DNA of 64,000 nt from Amblyomma americanum (GCF_052857255.1 NC_135500.1:49316272-49380271); one strand, 5' to 3'. Positions 1 through 13,272 are shown, numbered from the stretch's first letter. The notes: generated by a model from the sequence alone, not told the origin. Program-made: numbers and translations.

Positions 1-2864
1 GTTTTAGATCGAAACTAGCGAGATTTACGCACTTCGATTTTAAAAGTCGTCGAAGAGTAGACGAGAGAGAGCTGTAAACTTTTTCTCTCAGAACCGCGCG
101 AAAACTTGTATTCCGGCTCAAAACAACGAGATACATCGTTTTAGAACGAAACTAGCGAGATTCACGAACATCGATTTTACAAGTCGTCGAAGAGTAGACG
201 AGAGAGAGCTGTAAACGTTTTCTTTCAGAACTGCGCGAAAACTTGTATTCCGGCTCAAAACAACGGGATACATCGTTTTAGATCGAAACTAGCGAGACTT
301 ACGCACTTCGATTTTACACGTAGACAAAGTGTAGACGAGAGAAAGCTGTAAACTTTCTCTCAGAACTGCGCGAAAACTTAAATTCAGGCTCAAAACAACG
401 GGATACATCGTTTTAGATCAAAACTAGCGAGATTCATGAACATCGATTTTACAAGTCGTCGAAGAGTAGACGAGAGAGAGCTGTAAACTTTTTCTCTCAG
501 AACGGCGCGAAAACTTGTATTCCGGCTCAAAACAACGGGATACATCGTTATAGATAGAAACTAGCGAGATTTACACACTTCGATTTTACAAGTCCTCGAA
601 GAGTAGACGAGAGAAAGCTGCAAAACGTTTTCTCTCAGAACTGCGCGAAAACTTGAATTCCGGCTTAAACAACGGGATACATCGTTTTAGATCGAAACTA
701 GCGAGATTTACGCACTTCGATTTTAAAAGTCGTCATAGAGTAGACGAGAGAGAGCTGTAAACTTTTTCTCTCAGAACTCGGCGGAAACTTCTATTCCGGC
801 TCAAACAACGGGATACATTGTTTTAGATCGAAACTAGCAAAATTCACGAACATCGATTTTACAAGTCTTCGAAGAGTAGACAAGAGAAAGGTGTAAACAT
901 TTTCTCTCAGAACTGCGCAAAACTTGTATTCCGACTAAAAGCAACGAGATACATCGTTTTAGATCAAAACTAGCGAGATTTACGTACTTCGATTTTACAA
1001 GTCGACGAAGAGTAGACGAGAGAAAGCTATAAGCTTTTTCTCTCAGAATTGCGCGAAAATTTGTATTCCGGCTCAAAACAACGGGATACATCGGTTTAGA
1101 TCGAAACTAGCGAGATTTACTCACTTCGATTTTACAAGTAGACAAAGTGTAGACGAGAGAAAGCTGTAAACTTTCTCTCAGAACTGCGCGAAAACTTAAA
1201 TTCCTGCTCAAAACAACGGGATACATCGTTTTAGATCGAAACTAGCGAGATTCACGAACATCGATTTTACAAATCGTCGAAGAGTAGACGAGAGAGAGCT
1301 ATAAACTTTTTCTCTCAGAACGGCGCGAAAACTTGTATTCCGGCTCAAAATAACGGGATACATCGTTTCAGATCGAAACTAGCGAGATTTATGCACTTCG
1401 ATTTTACAAGTCGTCGAAGAGTAGACGAGAGAAAGCTGCAAAACGTTTTCTCTCAGAACTGCGCGAAAACTTGAATTCCGGCTCAAAACAACGGGATACA
1501 TCGTTTAGATCGAAACTAGCGCGATTTACGCACTTCGATTTTACAAGTCGTCGAAGAGTAGACGAGAAAAAGCTGTAAACTTTTTCTCTCAGAACTGCGC
1601 GAAAACTTGAATTCCGGCTATAAACAACGGAATACATCGTTTTAGATCGAAACTAGCGAGATTTACGCACTTCGATTTTAAAAGTCGTCGAAGAGTAGAC
1701 GAGAGAGAGCTGTATACTTTTTCTCTCAGAACGGCGCGAAAACTTGTATTCCGGCTCAAAACAACGAGATACATCGTTTTAGAACGAAACTAGCGAGATT
1801 CACGAACATCGATTTTACAAGTCGTCGAAGAGTAGACGAGAGAGAGCTGTAAACGTTTTCTCTCAGAACTGCGCGAAAACTTGTATTCCGGCTCAAAACA
1901 ACGGGATACATCGTTTTAGATCGAAACTAGCGAGATTTACGCACTTCGATTTTACAAGTCGTCGAAGAGTAGACGAGAGAGAGCTGTAAATGTTTTCTCT
2001 CAGAACTGCGCGAAAACTTGTATTCCGGCTCAAAACAACGGGATACATCGTTTTAGATCGAAACTAGCGAGATTCACGAACATCGATTTTACAAATCGTC
2101 GAAGAGTAGACGAGAGAGAGCTATAAACTTTTTCTCTCAGAACGGCGCGGAAACTTGTATTCCGACTCAAAACAACGGGATACATTGTTTTAGATCAAAA
2201 CTAGCGAGATTTACGCACTTTGATTTTACAAGTTGTCGAAGAGTAGACGCGAGAAAGCTGAAAGCTTTTCCTCTCAGAACTGAGCGAAAACTTGAATTCC
2301 GGCTCAAAACAACGGGATACATCGTTTTAGATCGCAACTAGCGCGATTTACGCACTTAAATTTTACAAGTCGTCGAAGAGTAGACGAGAGAAAGCTGTAA
2401 GCTTTCTCCCTCAGAACTGCGCGAAAACTTGTATTCGGCTCAAAACAAGGGGATACACCGTTTTAGATCGAAATTAGAGAGATTCGCGAACATAGATTTT
2501 ACAAGTCGACAAAGGGTAGACGAGAGAAAGCTGTAAACTTGCAGAACTGCGCGAAAACTTAAATTCCGGCTCAAAGCAACGGGATACATCGTTTTAGACC
2601 GAAACTAGCGAGATTCACGAACATCGGTTTTACAAGTCGTCGAAGAGTAGAAGAGAGAGAGCTGTAACCTTTTGCTCTCAGAACGGCGCGACAACTTGTA
2701 TTCCGGCTCAAAACAACGGGATACATCGTTTTAGAACAAAACTAGCGAGATTTACGCACTTCGATTTTACAAGTCGTCGAAAAGTAGACGAGAGAGAGCT
2801 ATAAACTTTTTCTCTCAGAACTGCGCGAAAACTTGATTTCCGGCTATAAACAACGGGATACATC
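1..2864 (+). repeat. HOR unit A1 (21 monomers)
   Basis: 2864 bp, equal to 21 x 137 minus 13. It matches A2 base for base at an offset of 2864 over nearly its whole length, but lacks three monomers near its 3' end (A2 about 5668-6078). The joint lies in a hybrid monomer at about 2780-2860, which starts like the upstream A2 monomer (CGAAAAGTAGACGAG) and ends like the downstream one (CTTGATTTCCGGCTATAAAC). The window begins here, so the upstream neighbour is unknown. Confidence 0.9.
834..1091 (+). repeat. Divergent 'CAAAATTCAC' monomer pair, family A example
   Basis: A distinctive pair: a monomer with AGCAAAATTCACGAACATCG and GTAGACAAGAGAAAGGTG, followed by GCGCAAAACTTG (1 bp short) and CCGACTAAAAGCAACGAG, then a GATCAAAACTAGCGAG monomer. 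The same pair occurs in every family, e.g. 3698-3955 and 8471-8728 in A, 14661-14918 in B and 38665-38922 in C. It is the clearest block shared by all three and presumably predates their separation. Confidence 0.85.
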
Positions 2865-5800
2865 GTTTTAGATCGAAACTAGCGAGATTTACGCACTTCG
2901 ATTTTAAAAGTCGTCGAAGAGTAGACGAGAGAGAGCTGTAAACTTTTTCTCTCAGAACCGCGCGAAAACTTGTATTCCGGCTCAAAACAACGAGATACAT
3001 CGTTTTAGAACGAAACTAGCGAGATTCACGAACATCGATTTTACAAGTCGTCGAAGAGTAGACGAGAGAGAGCTGTAAACGTTTTCTTTCAGAACTGCGC
3101 GAAAACTTGTATTCCGGCTCAAAACAACGGGATACATCGTTTTAGATCGAAACTAGCGAGACTTACGCACTTCGATTTTACACGTAGACAAAGTGTAGAC
3201 GAGAGAAAGCTGTAAACTTTCTCTCAGAACTGCGCGAAAACTTAAATTCAGGCTCAAAACAACGGGATACATCGTTTTAGATCAAAACTAGCGAGATTCA
3301 TGAACATCGATTTTACAAGTCGTCGAAGAGTAGACGAGAGAGAGCTGTAAACTTTTTCTCTCAGAACGGCGCGAAAACTTGTATTCCGGCTCAAAACAAC
3401 GGGATACATCGTTATAGATAGAAACTAGCGAGATTTACACACTTCGATTTTACAAGTCCTCGAAGAGTAGACGAGAGAAAGCTGCAAAACGTTTTCTCTC
3501 AGAACTGCGCGAAAACTTGAATTCCGGCTTAAACAACGGGATACATCGTTTTAGATCGAAACTAGCGAGATTTACGCACTTCGATTTTAAAAGTCGTCAT
3601 AGAGTAGACGAGAGAGAGCTGTAAACTTTTTCTCTCAGAACTCGGCGGAAACTTCTATTCCGGCTCAAACAACGGGATACATTGTTTTAGATCGAAACTA
3701 GCAAAATTCACGAACATCGATTTTACAAGTCTTCGAAGAGTAGACAAGAGAAAGGTGTAAACATTTTCTCTCAGAACTGCGCAAAACTTGTATTCCGACT
3801 AAAAGCAACGAGATACATCGTTTTAGATCAAAACTAGCGAGATTTACGTACTTCGATTTTACAAGTCGACGAAGAGTAGACGAGAGAAAGCTATAAGCTT
3901 TTTCTCTCAGAATTGCGCGAAAATTTGTATTCCGGCTCAAAACAACGGGATACATCGGTTTAGATCGAAACTAGCGAGATTTACTCACTTCGATTTTACA
4001 AGTAGACAAAGTGTAGACGAGAGAAAGCTGTAAACTTTCTCTCAGAACTGCGCGAAAACTTAAATTCCTGCTCAAAACAACGGGATACATCGTTTTAGAT
4101 CGAAACTAGCGAGATTCACGAACATCGATTTTACAAATCGTCGAAGAGTAGACGAGAGAGAGCTATAAACTTTTTCTCTCAGAACGGCGCGAAAACTTGT
4201 ATTCCGGCTCAAAATAACGGGATACATCGTTTCAGATCGAAACTAGCGAGATTTATGCACTTCGATTTTACAAGTCGTCGAAGAGTAGACGAGAGAAAGC
4301 TGCAAAACGTTTTCTCTCAGAACTGCGCGAAAACTTGAATTCCGGCTCAAAACAACGGGATACATCGTTTAGATCGAAACTAGCGCGATTTACGCACTTC
4401 GATTTTACAAGTCGTCGAAGAGTAGACGAGAAAAAGCTGTAAACTTTTTCTCTCAGAACTGCGCGAAAACTTGAATTCCGGCTATAAACAACGGAATACA
4501 TCGTTTTAGATCGAAACTAGCGAGATTTACGCACTTCGATTTTAAAAGTCGTCGAAGAGTAGACGAGAGAGAGCTGTATACTTTTTCTCTCAGAACGGCG
4601 CGAAAACTTGTATTCCGGCTCAAAACAACGAGATACATCGTTTTAGAACGAAACTAGCGAGATTCACGAACATCGATTTTACAAGTCGTCGAAGAGTAGA
4701 CGAGAGAGAGCTGTAAACGTTTTCTCTCAGAACTGCGCGAAAACTTGTATTCCGGCTCAAAACAACGGGATACATCGTTTTAGATCGAAACTAGCGAGAT
4801 TTACGCACTTCGATTTTACAAGTCGTCGAAGAGTAGACGAGAGAGAGCTGTAAATGTTTTCTCTCAGAACTGCGCGAAAACTTGTATTCCGGCTCAAAAC
4901 AACGGGATACATCGTTTTAGATCGAAACTAGCGAGATTCACGAACATCGATTTTACAAATCGTCGAAGAGTAGACGAGAGAGAGCTATAAACTTTTTCTC
5001 TCAGAACGGCGCGGAAACTTGTATTCCGACTCAAAACAACGGGATACATTGTTTTAGATCAAAACTAGCGAGATTTACGCACTTTGATTTTACAAGTTGT
5101 CGAAGAGTAGACGCGAGAAAGCTGAAAGCTTTTCCTCTCAGAACTGAGCGAAAACTTGAATTCCGGCTCAAAACAACGGGATACATCGTTTTAGATCGCA
5201 ACTAGCGCGATTTACGCACTTAAATTTTACAAGTCGTCGAAGAGTAGACGAGAGAAAGCTGTAAGCTTTCTCCCTCAGAACTGCGCGAAAACTTGTATTC
5301 GGCTCAAAACAAGGGGATACACCGTTTTAGATCGAAATTAGAGAGATTCGCGAACATAGATTTTACAAGTCGACAAAGGGTAGACGAGAGAAAGCTGTAA
5401 ACTTGCAGAACTGCGCGAAAACTTAAATTCCGGCTCAAAGCAACGGGATACATCGTTTTAGACCGAAACTAGCGAGATTCACGAACATCGGTTTTACAAG
5501 TCGTCGAAGAGTAGAAGAGAGAGAGCTGTAACCTTTTGCTCTCAGAACGGCGCGACAACTTGTATTCCGGCTCAAAACAACGGGATACATCGTTTTAGAA
5601 CAAAACTAGCGAGATTTACGCACTTCGATTTTACAAGTCGTCGAAAAGTAGACGAGAGAGAGCTGTAAACTTTTTCTCTCAGAACTGCGCCAAAACTTGT
5701 ATTCCGGCTCAAAATAACGGGATACATCGTTTTAGATCGAAACTAGCGAGATTCATGAACATCGATTTTACAAGTCGTCGAAGAGTAGACGAGAGAGAGC

Positions 5801-6139
5801 TGTAAACGTTTTCTCTCAGAACTGCGCGAAAACTTAAATTCCGGCTCAAAACAACGGGATACATCGTTTTAGATCGAAACTAGCGAGATTCACGAACATC
5901 GATTTTACAAATCGTCGAAGAGTAGACGAGAGAGAGCTATAAACTTTTTCTCTCAGAACGGCGCGAAAACTTGTATTCCGGCTCAAAACAACGGGATACA
6001 TTGTTTTAGATCGAAACTAGCGAGATTTACGCACTTCGATTTTACAAGTCGTCGAAGAGTAGACGAGAGAAAGCTGTAAACTTTTTCTCTCAGAACTGCG
6101 CGAAAACTTGATTTCCGGCTATAAACAACGGGATACATC
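2865..6139 (+). repeat. HOR unit A2 (24 monomers, apparent full length)
   Basis: 3275 bp, 24 x 137 minus 13. It is the longest A unit and contains every monomer position seen in the other A units, so it is the best reference for the family. It exceeds A1 by exactly 411 bp (three monomers) and A4 by 274 bp (two monomers). Confidence 0.9.
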
Positions 6140-7638
6140 GTTTTAGATCGAAACTAGCGAGATTTACGCACTTCGATTTTAAAAGTCGTCGAAGAGTAGA
6201 CGAGAGAGAGCTGTAAACTTTTTCTCTCAGAACCGCGCGAAAACTTGTATTCCGGCTCAAAACAACGAGATACATCGTTTTAGAACGAAACTAGCGAGAT
6301 TCACGAACATCGATTTTACAAGTCGTCGAAGAGTAGACGAGAGAGAGCTGTAAACGTTTTCTTTCAGAACTGCGCGAAAACGTATTCCGGCTCAAAACAA
6401 CGGGATACATCGTTTTAGATCGAAACTAGCGAGACTTACGCACTTCGATTTTACACGTAGACAAAGTGTAGACGAGAGAAAGCTGTAAACTTTCTCTCAG
6501 AACTGCGCGAAAACTTAAATTCAGGCTCAAAACAACGGGATACATCGTTTTAGATCAAAACTAGCGAGATTCATGAACATCGATTTTACAAGTCGTCGAA
6601 GAGTAGACGAGAGAGAGCTGTAAACTTTTTCTCTCAGAACGGCGCGAAAACTTGTATTCCGGCTCAAAACAACGGGATACATCGTTATAGATAGAAACTA
6701 GCGAGATTTACACACTTCGATTTTACAAGTCCTCGAAGAGTAGAAGAGAGAAAGCTGCAAAACGTTTTCTCTCAGAACTGCGCGAAAACTTGAATTCCGG
6801 CTTAAACAACGGGATACATCGTTTTTGATAGAAACTAGCGAGATTTACGCACTTCGATTTTAAAAGTCGTCATAGAGTAGACGAGAGAGAGCTGTAAACT
6901 TTTTCTCTCAGAACTCGGCGAAAACTTCTATTCCGGCTCAAACAACGGGATACATTGTTTTAGATCGAAACTAGCAAAATTCACGAACATCGATTTTACA
7001 AGTCTTCGAAGAGTAGACAAGAGAAAGGTGTAAACATTTTCTCTCAGAACTGCGCAAAACTTGTATTCCGACTAAAAGCAACGAGATACATCGTTTTAGA
7101 TCAAAACTAGCGAGATTTACGTACTTCGATTTTACAAGTCGACGAAGAGTAGACGAGAGAAAGCTATAAGCTTTTTCTCTCAGAACTGCGCGAAAATTTG
7201 TATTCCGGCTCAAAACAACGGGATACATCGGTTTAGATCGAAACTAGCGAGATTTACTCACTTCGATTTTACAAGTAGACAAAGTGTAGACGAGGGAAAG
7301 CTGTAAACTTTCTCTCAGAACTGCGCGAAAACTTAAATTCCTGCTCAAAACAACGGGATACATCGTTTTAGATCGAAACTAGCGAGATTCACGAACATCG
7401 ATTTTACAAATCGTCGAAGAGTAGACGAGAGAGAGCTATAAACTTTTTCTCTCAGAACGGCGCGAAAACTTGTATTCCGGCTCAAAACAACGGGATACAT
7501 TGTTTTAGATTGAAACTAGCGAGATTTACGCACTTCGATTTTACAAGTCGTCGAAGAGTAGACGAGAGAAAGCTGTAAACTTTTTCTCTCAGAACTGCGC
7601 GAAAACTTGATTTCCGGCTATAAACAACGGGATACATC
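6140..7638 (+). repeat. HOR unit A3 (11 monomers, internally deleted)
   Basis: 1499 bp. It follows A2 for about ten monomers and then jumps to the last monomers of the unit. The join falls between two monomers of the same type, both carrying GAGAGAGCTATAAAC and AACGGCGCGAAAAC (A2 equivalents at about 4155 and 5931), so about 13 monomers were lost by exchange between similar monomers. A private 2-bp deletion, GAAAACGTATTCC instead of GAAAACTTGTATTCC, lies near 6379. Confidence 0.88.
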
Positions 7639-10600
7639 GTTTTAGATCGAAACTAGCGAGATTTACGCACTTCGATTTTAAAAGTCGTCGAAGAGTAGAC
7701 GAGAGAGAGCTGTAAACTTTTTCTCTCAGAACCGCGCGAAAACTTGTATTCCGGCTCAAAACAACGAGATACATCGTTTTAGAACGAAACTAGCGAGATT
7801 CACGAACATCGATTTTACAAGTCGTCGAAGAGTAGACGAGAGAGAGCTGTAAACGTTTTCTTTCAGAACTGCGCGAAAACTTGTATTCCGGCTCAAAACA
7901 ACGGGATACATCGTTTTAGATCGAAACTAGCGAGACTTACGCACTTCGATTTTACACGTAGACAAAGTGTAGACGAGAGAAAGCTGTAAACTTTCTCTCA
8001 GAACTGCGCGAAAACTTAAATTCAGGCTCAAAACAACGGGATACATCGTTTTAGATCAAAACTAGCGAGATTCATGAACATCGATTTTACAAGTCGTCGA
8101 AGAGTAGACGAGAGAGAGCTGTAAACTTTTTCTCTCAGAACGGCGCGAAAACTTGTATTCCGGCTCAAAACAACGGGATACATCGTTATAGATAGAAACT
8201 AGCGAGATTTACACACTTCGATTTTACAAGTCCTCGAAGAGTAGACGAGAGAAAGCTGCAAAACGTTTTCTCTCAGAACTGCGCGAAAACTTGAATTCCG
8301 GCTTAAACAACGGGATACATCGTTTTAGATCGAAACTAGCGAGATTTACGCACTTCGATTTTAAAAGTCGTCATAGAGTAGACGAGAGAGAGCTGTAAAC
8401 TTTTTCTCTCAGAACTCGGCGAAAACTTCTATTCCGGCTCAAACAACGGGATACATTGTTTTAGATCGCATTAGCAAAATTCACGAACATCGATTTTACA
8501 AGTCTTCGAAGAGTAGACAAGAGAAAGGTGTAAACATTTTCTCTCAGAACTGCGCAAAACTTGTATTCCGACTAAAAGCAACGAGATACATCGTTTTAGA
8601 TCAAAACTAGCGAGATTTACGTACTTCGATTTTACAAGTCGACGAAGAGTAGACGAGAGAAAGCTATAAGCTTTTTCTCTCAGAATTGCGCGAAAATTTG
8701 TATTCCGGCTCAAAACAACGGGATACATCGGTTTAGATCGAAACTAGCGAGATTTACTCACTTCGATTTTACAAGTAGACAAAGTGTAGACGAGAGAAAG
8801 CTGTAAACTTTCTCTCAGAACTGCGCGAAAACTTAAATTCCTGCTCAAAACAACGGGATACATCGTTTTAGATCGAAACTAGCGAGATTCACGAACATCG
8901 ATTTTACAAATCGTCGAAGAGTAGACGAGAGAGAGCTATAAACTTTTTCTCTCAGAACGGCGCGAAAACTTGTATTCCGGCTCAAAATAACGGGATACAT
9001 CGTTTTAGATCGAAACTAGCGAGATTTATGCACTTCGATTTTACAAGTCGTCGAAGAGTAGACGAGAGAAAGCTGCAAAACGTTTTCTCTCAGAACTGCG
9101 CGAAAACTTGAATTCCGGCTCAAAACAACGGGATACATCGTTTTAGATCGAAACTAGCGCGATTTACGCACTTCGATTTTACAAGTCGTCGAAGAGTAGA
9201 CGAGAAAAAGCTGTAAACTTTTTCTCTCAGAACTGCGCGAAAACTTGAATTCCGGCTATAAACAACGGAATACATCGTTTTAGATCGAAACTAGCGAGAT
9301 TTACGCACTTCGATTTTAAAAGTCGTCGAAGAGTAGACGAGAGAGAGCTGTATACTTTTTCTCTCAGAACGGCGCGAAAACTTGTATTCCGGCTCAAAAC
9401 AACGGGATACATCGTTTTAGATCGAAACTAGCGAGATTCACGAACATCGATTTTACAAATCGTCGAAGAGTAGACGAGAGAGAGCTATAAACGTTTTCTC
9501 TCAGAACGGCGCGGAAACTTGTATTCCGGCTCAAAACAACGGGATACATTGTTTTAGATCAAAACTAGCGAGATTTACGCACTTTGATTTTACAAGTTGT
9601 CGAAGAGTAGACGCGAGAAAGCTGAAAGCTTTTCCTCTCAGAACTGAGCGAAAACTTGAATTCCGGCTCAAAACAACGGGATACATCGTTTTAGATCGCA
9701 ACTAGCGCGATTTACGCACTTAAATTTTACAAGTCGTCGAAGAGTAGACGAGAGAAAGCTGTAAGCTTTCTCCCTCAGAACTGCGCGAAAACTTGTATTC
9801 GGCTCAAAACAAGGGGATACACCGTTTTAGATCGAAATTAGAGAGATTCGCGAACATAGATTTTACAAGTCGACAAAGGGTAGACGAGAGAAAGCTGTAA
9901 ACTTGCAGAACTGCGCGAAAACTTAAATTCCGGCTCAAAGCAACGGGATACATCGTTTTAGACCGAAACTAGCGAGATTCACGAACATCGGTTTTACAAG
10001 TCGTCGAAGAGTAGAAGAGAGAGAGCTGTAACCTTTTGCTCTCAGAACGGCGCGACAACTTGTATTCCGGCTCAAAACAACGGGATACATCGTTTTAGAA
10101 CAAAACTAGCGAGATTTACGCACTTCGATTTTACAAGTCGTCGAAAAGTAGACGAGAGAGAGCTGTAAACTTTTTCTCTCAGAACTGCGCCAAAACTTGT
10201 ATTCCGGCTCAAAATAACGGGATACATCGTTTTAGATCGAAACTAGCGAGATTCATGAACATCGATTTTACAAGTCGTCGAAGAGTAGACGAGAGAGAGC
10301 TGTAAACGTTTTCTCTCAGAACTGCGCGAAAACTTAAATTCCGGCTCAAAACAACGGGATACATCGTTTTAGATCGAAACTAGCGAGATTCACGAACATC
10401 GATTTTACAAATCGTCGAAGAGTAGACGAGAGAGAGCTATAAACTTTTTCTCTCAGAACGGCGCGAAAACTTGTATTCCGGCTCAAAACAACGGGATACA
10501 TTGTTTTAGATCGAAACTAGCGAGATTTACGCACTTCGATTTTACAAGTCGTCGAAGAGTAGACGAGAGAAAGCTGTAAACTTTTTCTCTCAGAACTGCG

Positions 10601-10639
10601 CGAAAACTTGATTTCCGGCTATAAACAACGGGATACATC
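7639..10639 (+). repeat. HOR unit A4 (22 monomers)
   Basis: 3001 bp, 22 x 137 minus 13. It lacks two monomers present in A2 (about 4630-4905). The join is at about 9400, where the ATAAACAACGGAATACATCG monomer type is followed directly by the TTTTACAAATCGTCG type. Otherwise it is nearly identical to A2, including the three terminal monomers missing from A1. Confidence 0.88.
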
Positions 10640-13183
10640 GTTTTAGATCGAAACTAGCGAGATTTACGCACTTCGATTTTAAAAGTCGTCGAAGAGTAGA
10701 CGAGAGAGAGCTGTAAACTTTTTCTCTCAGAACCGCGCGAAAACTTGTATTCCGGCTCAAAACAACGAGATACATCGTTTTAGAACGAAACTAGCGAGAT
10801 TCACGAACATCGATTTTACAAGTCGTCGAAGAGTAGACGAGAGAGAGCTGTAAACGTTTTCTTTCAGAACTGCGCGAAAACTTGTATTCCGGCTCAAAAC
10901 AACGGGATACATCGTTTTAGATCGAAACTAGCGAGACTTACGCACTTCGATTTTACACGTAGACAAAGTGTAGACGAGAGAAAGCTGTAAACTTTCTCTC
11001 AGAACTGCGCGAAAACTTAAATTCAGGCTCAAAACAACGGGATACATCGTTTTAGATCAAAACTAGCGAGATTCATGAACATCGATTTTACAAGTCGTCG
11101 AAGAGTAGACGAGAGAGAGCTGTAAACTTTTTCTCTCAGAACGGCGCGAAAACTTGTATTCCGGCTCAAAACAACGGGATACATCGTTATAGATAGAAAG
11201 TAGCGAGATTTACACACTTCGATTTTACAAGTCCTCGAAGAGTAGAAGAGAGAAAGCTGCAAAACGTTTTCTCTCAGAACTGCGCGAAAACTTGAATTCC
11301 GGCTTAAACAACGGGATACATCGTTTTTGATCGAAACTAGCGAGATTTACGCACTTCGATTTTAAAAGTCGTCATAGAGTATACGAGAGAGAGCTGTAAA
11401 CTTTTTCTCTCAGAACTCGGCGAAAACTTCTATTCCGGCTCAAACAACGGGATACATTGTTTTAGATCGAAACTAGCAAAATTCACGAACATCGATTTTA
11501 CAAGTCTTCGAAGAGTAGACAAGAGAAAGGTGTAAACATTTTCTCTCAGAACTGCGCAAAACTTGTATTCCGACTAAAAGCAACGAGATACATCGTTTTA
11601 GATCAAAACTAGCGAGATTTACGTACTTCGATTTTACAAGTCGACGAAGAGTAGACGAGAGAAAGCTATAAGCTTTTTCTCTCAGAACTGCGCGAAAATT
11701 TGTATTCCGGCTCAAAACAACGGGATACATCGGTTTAGATCGAAACTAGCGAGATTTACTCACTTCGATTTTACAAGTAGACAAAGTGTAGACGAGGGAA
11801 AGCTGTAAACTTTCTCTCAGAACTGCGCGAAAACTTAAATTCCTGCTCAAAACAACGGGATACATCGTTTTAGATCGAAACTAGCGAGATTCACGAACAT
11901 CGATTTTACAAATCGTCGAAGAGTAGACGAGAGAGAGCTATAAACTTTTTCTCTCAGAACGGCGCGAAAACTTGTATTCCGGCTCAAAATAACGGGATAC
12001 ATCGTTTTAGATCGAAACTAGCGAGATTTATGCACTTCGATTTTACAAGTCGTCGAAGAGTAGACGAGAGAAAGCTGCAAAACGTTTTCTCTCAGAACTG
12101 CGCGAAAACTTGAATTCCGGCTCAAAACAACGGGATACATCGTTTTAGATCGAAACTAGCGCGATTTACGCACTTCGATTTTACAAGTCGTCGAAGAGTA
12201 GACGAGAAAAAGCTGTAAACTTTTTCTCTCAGAACTGCGCGAAAACTTGAATTCCGGCTATAAACAACGGAATACATCGTTTTAGATCGAAACTAGCGAG
12301 ATTTACGCACTTCGATTTTAAAAGTCGTCGAAGAGTAGACGAGAGAGAGCTGTAAACTTTTTCTCTCAGAACGGCGCGAAAACTTGTATTCCGGCTCAAA
12401 ACAACAAGATACATCGTTTTAGAACGAAACTAGCGAGATTCACGAACATCAATTTTACAAGTCGTCGAAGAGTAGACGAGAGAGAGCTGTAAACGTTTTC
12501 TCTCAGAACTGCGCGAAAACTTGTATTCCGGCTCAAAACAACGGGATACATCGTTTTAGATCGAAACTAGCGAGATTTACGCACTTCGATTTTACAAGTC
12601 GTCGAAGAGTAGACGAGAGAGAGCTGTAAATGTTTTCTCTCAGAACTGCGCGAAAACTTGTATTCCGGCTCAAAACAACGGGATACATCGTTTTAGATCG
12701 AAACTAGCGAGATTCACGAACATCGATTTTACAAATCGTCGAAGAGTAGACGAGAGAGAGCTATAAACTTTTTCTCTCAGAACGGCGCGGAAACTTGTAT
12801 TCCGGCTCAAAACAACGGGATACATTGTTTTAGATCGCAATTAGCGCGATTTACGCACTTAAATTTTACAAGTCGTCGAAGAGTAGACGAGAGAAAGCTG
12901 TAAGCTTTCCCTCCCTCAGAACTGCGCGAAAACTTGTATTCGGCTCAAAACAAGGGGATACACCGTTTTAGATCGAAATTAGAGAGATTCGCGAACATAG
13001 ATTTTACAAGTCGACAAAGGGTAGACGAGAGAAAGCTGTAAACTTGCAGAACTGCGCGAAAACTTAAATTCCGGCTCAAAGCAAAGGGATACATCGTTTT
13101 AGACCGAAACTAGCGAGATTCACGAACATCGGTTTTACAAGTCGTTGAAGAGTAGACGAGAGAGAGCTGTAAACGTTTGTAGG
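10640..13183 (+). repeat. HOR unit A5, broken by the A/B junction
   Basis: About 2.54 kb of A unit. It lacks one monomer at about 12833, where GTTTTAGATC is joined to GCAATTAGCGCG, skipping the monomer that carries CACTTTGATTTTACAAGTTG in A2 and A4. It is then cut off inside a monomer after CTGTAAACGTTT (13178), where family B starts out of register. The last monomer carries GTCGTTGAAGAG, otherwise typical of family B, so exchange with B may have reached upstream of the visible break. Confidence 0.85.
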
Positions 13184-13272
13184 TTGTAGTCGCCGAAGAG
13201 TAGACGAGAGAAAGGTTTAAGCTTTTTCTTTCAGAACTGCGCGAAAACTTGTATTCCGGCTCAAAACAACGG
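13088..13272 (+). repeat. Out-of-register A/B junction monomer (185 bp)
   Basis: Successive GATACATCG starts are 185 bp apart here, 48 bp more than one monomer. The left part runs normally to CTGTAAACGTTT (ends 13178). A few bases reading GTAGG follow, then TTGTAGTCGCCGAAGAG, the mid-monomer sequence found otherwise at 18239 and 23962. The phase therefore drops back within the monomer. TTGTAG occurs twice in a row with one G between, which suggests microhomology joining plus a short templated filler. Confidence 0.9.

Larger units (their letters stand above)
1..13183 (+). repeat. Higher-order repeat family A
   Basis: Five consecutive HOR units begin at equivalent bases 1, 2865, 6140, 7639 and 10640. 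The full unit seems to be the 24-monomer form of 3275 bp; the others lack whole numbers of monomers. Family A diagnostic monomers include one with TTTTACAAATCGTCG, one with TTTTACAAGTAGACAAAGTG (3-bp deletion), one with CACTTAAATTTTAC, and one with a shortened hairpin block, AAACTTGCAGAAC. Copies of the same monomer position in different units differ by only a few bases, while adjacent monomers in one unit differ far more. That contrast is the defining sign of HOR homogenisation. Confidence 0.93.

Noticed and set aside
13171..13190. Transposon insertion or target-site duplication at the A/B junction
   Set aside because: Only a few filler bases are present, with no terminal inverted repeats, no flanking direct duplication and no element sequence. 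A rearrangement joint fits better.
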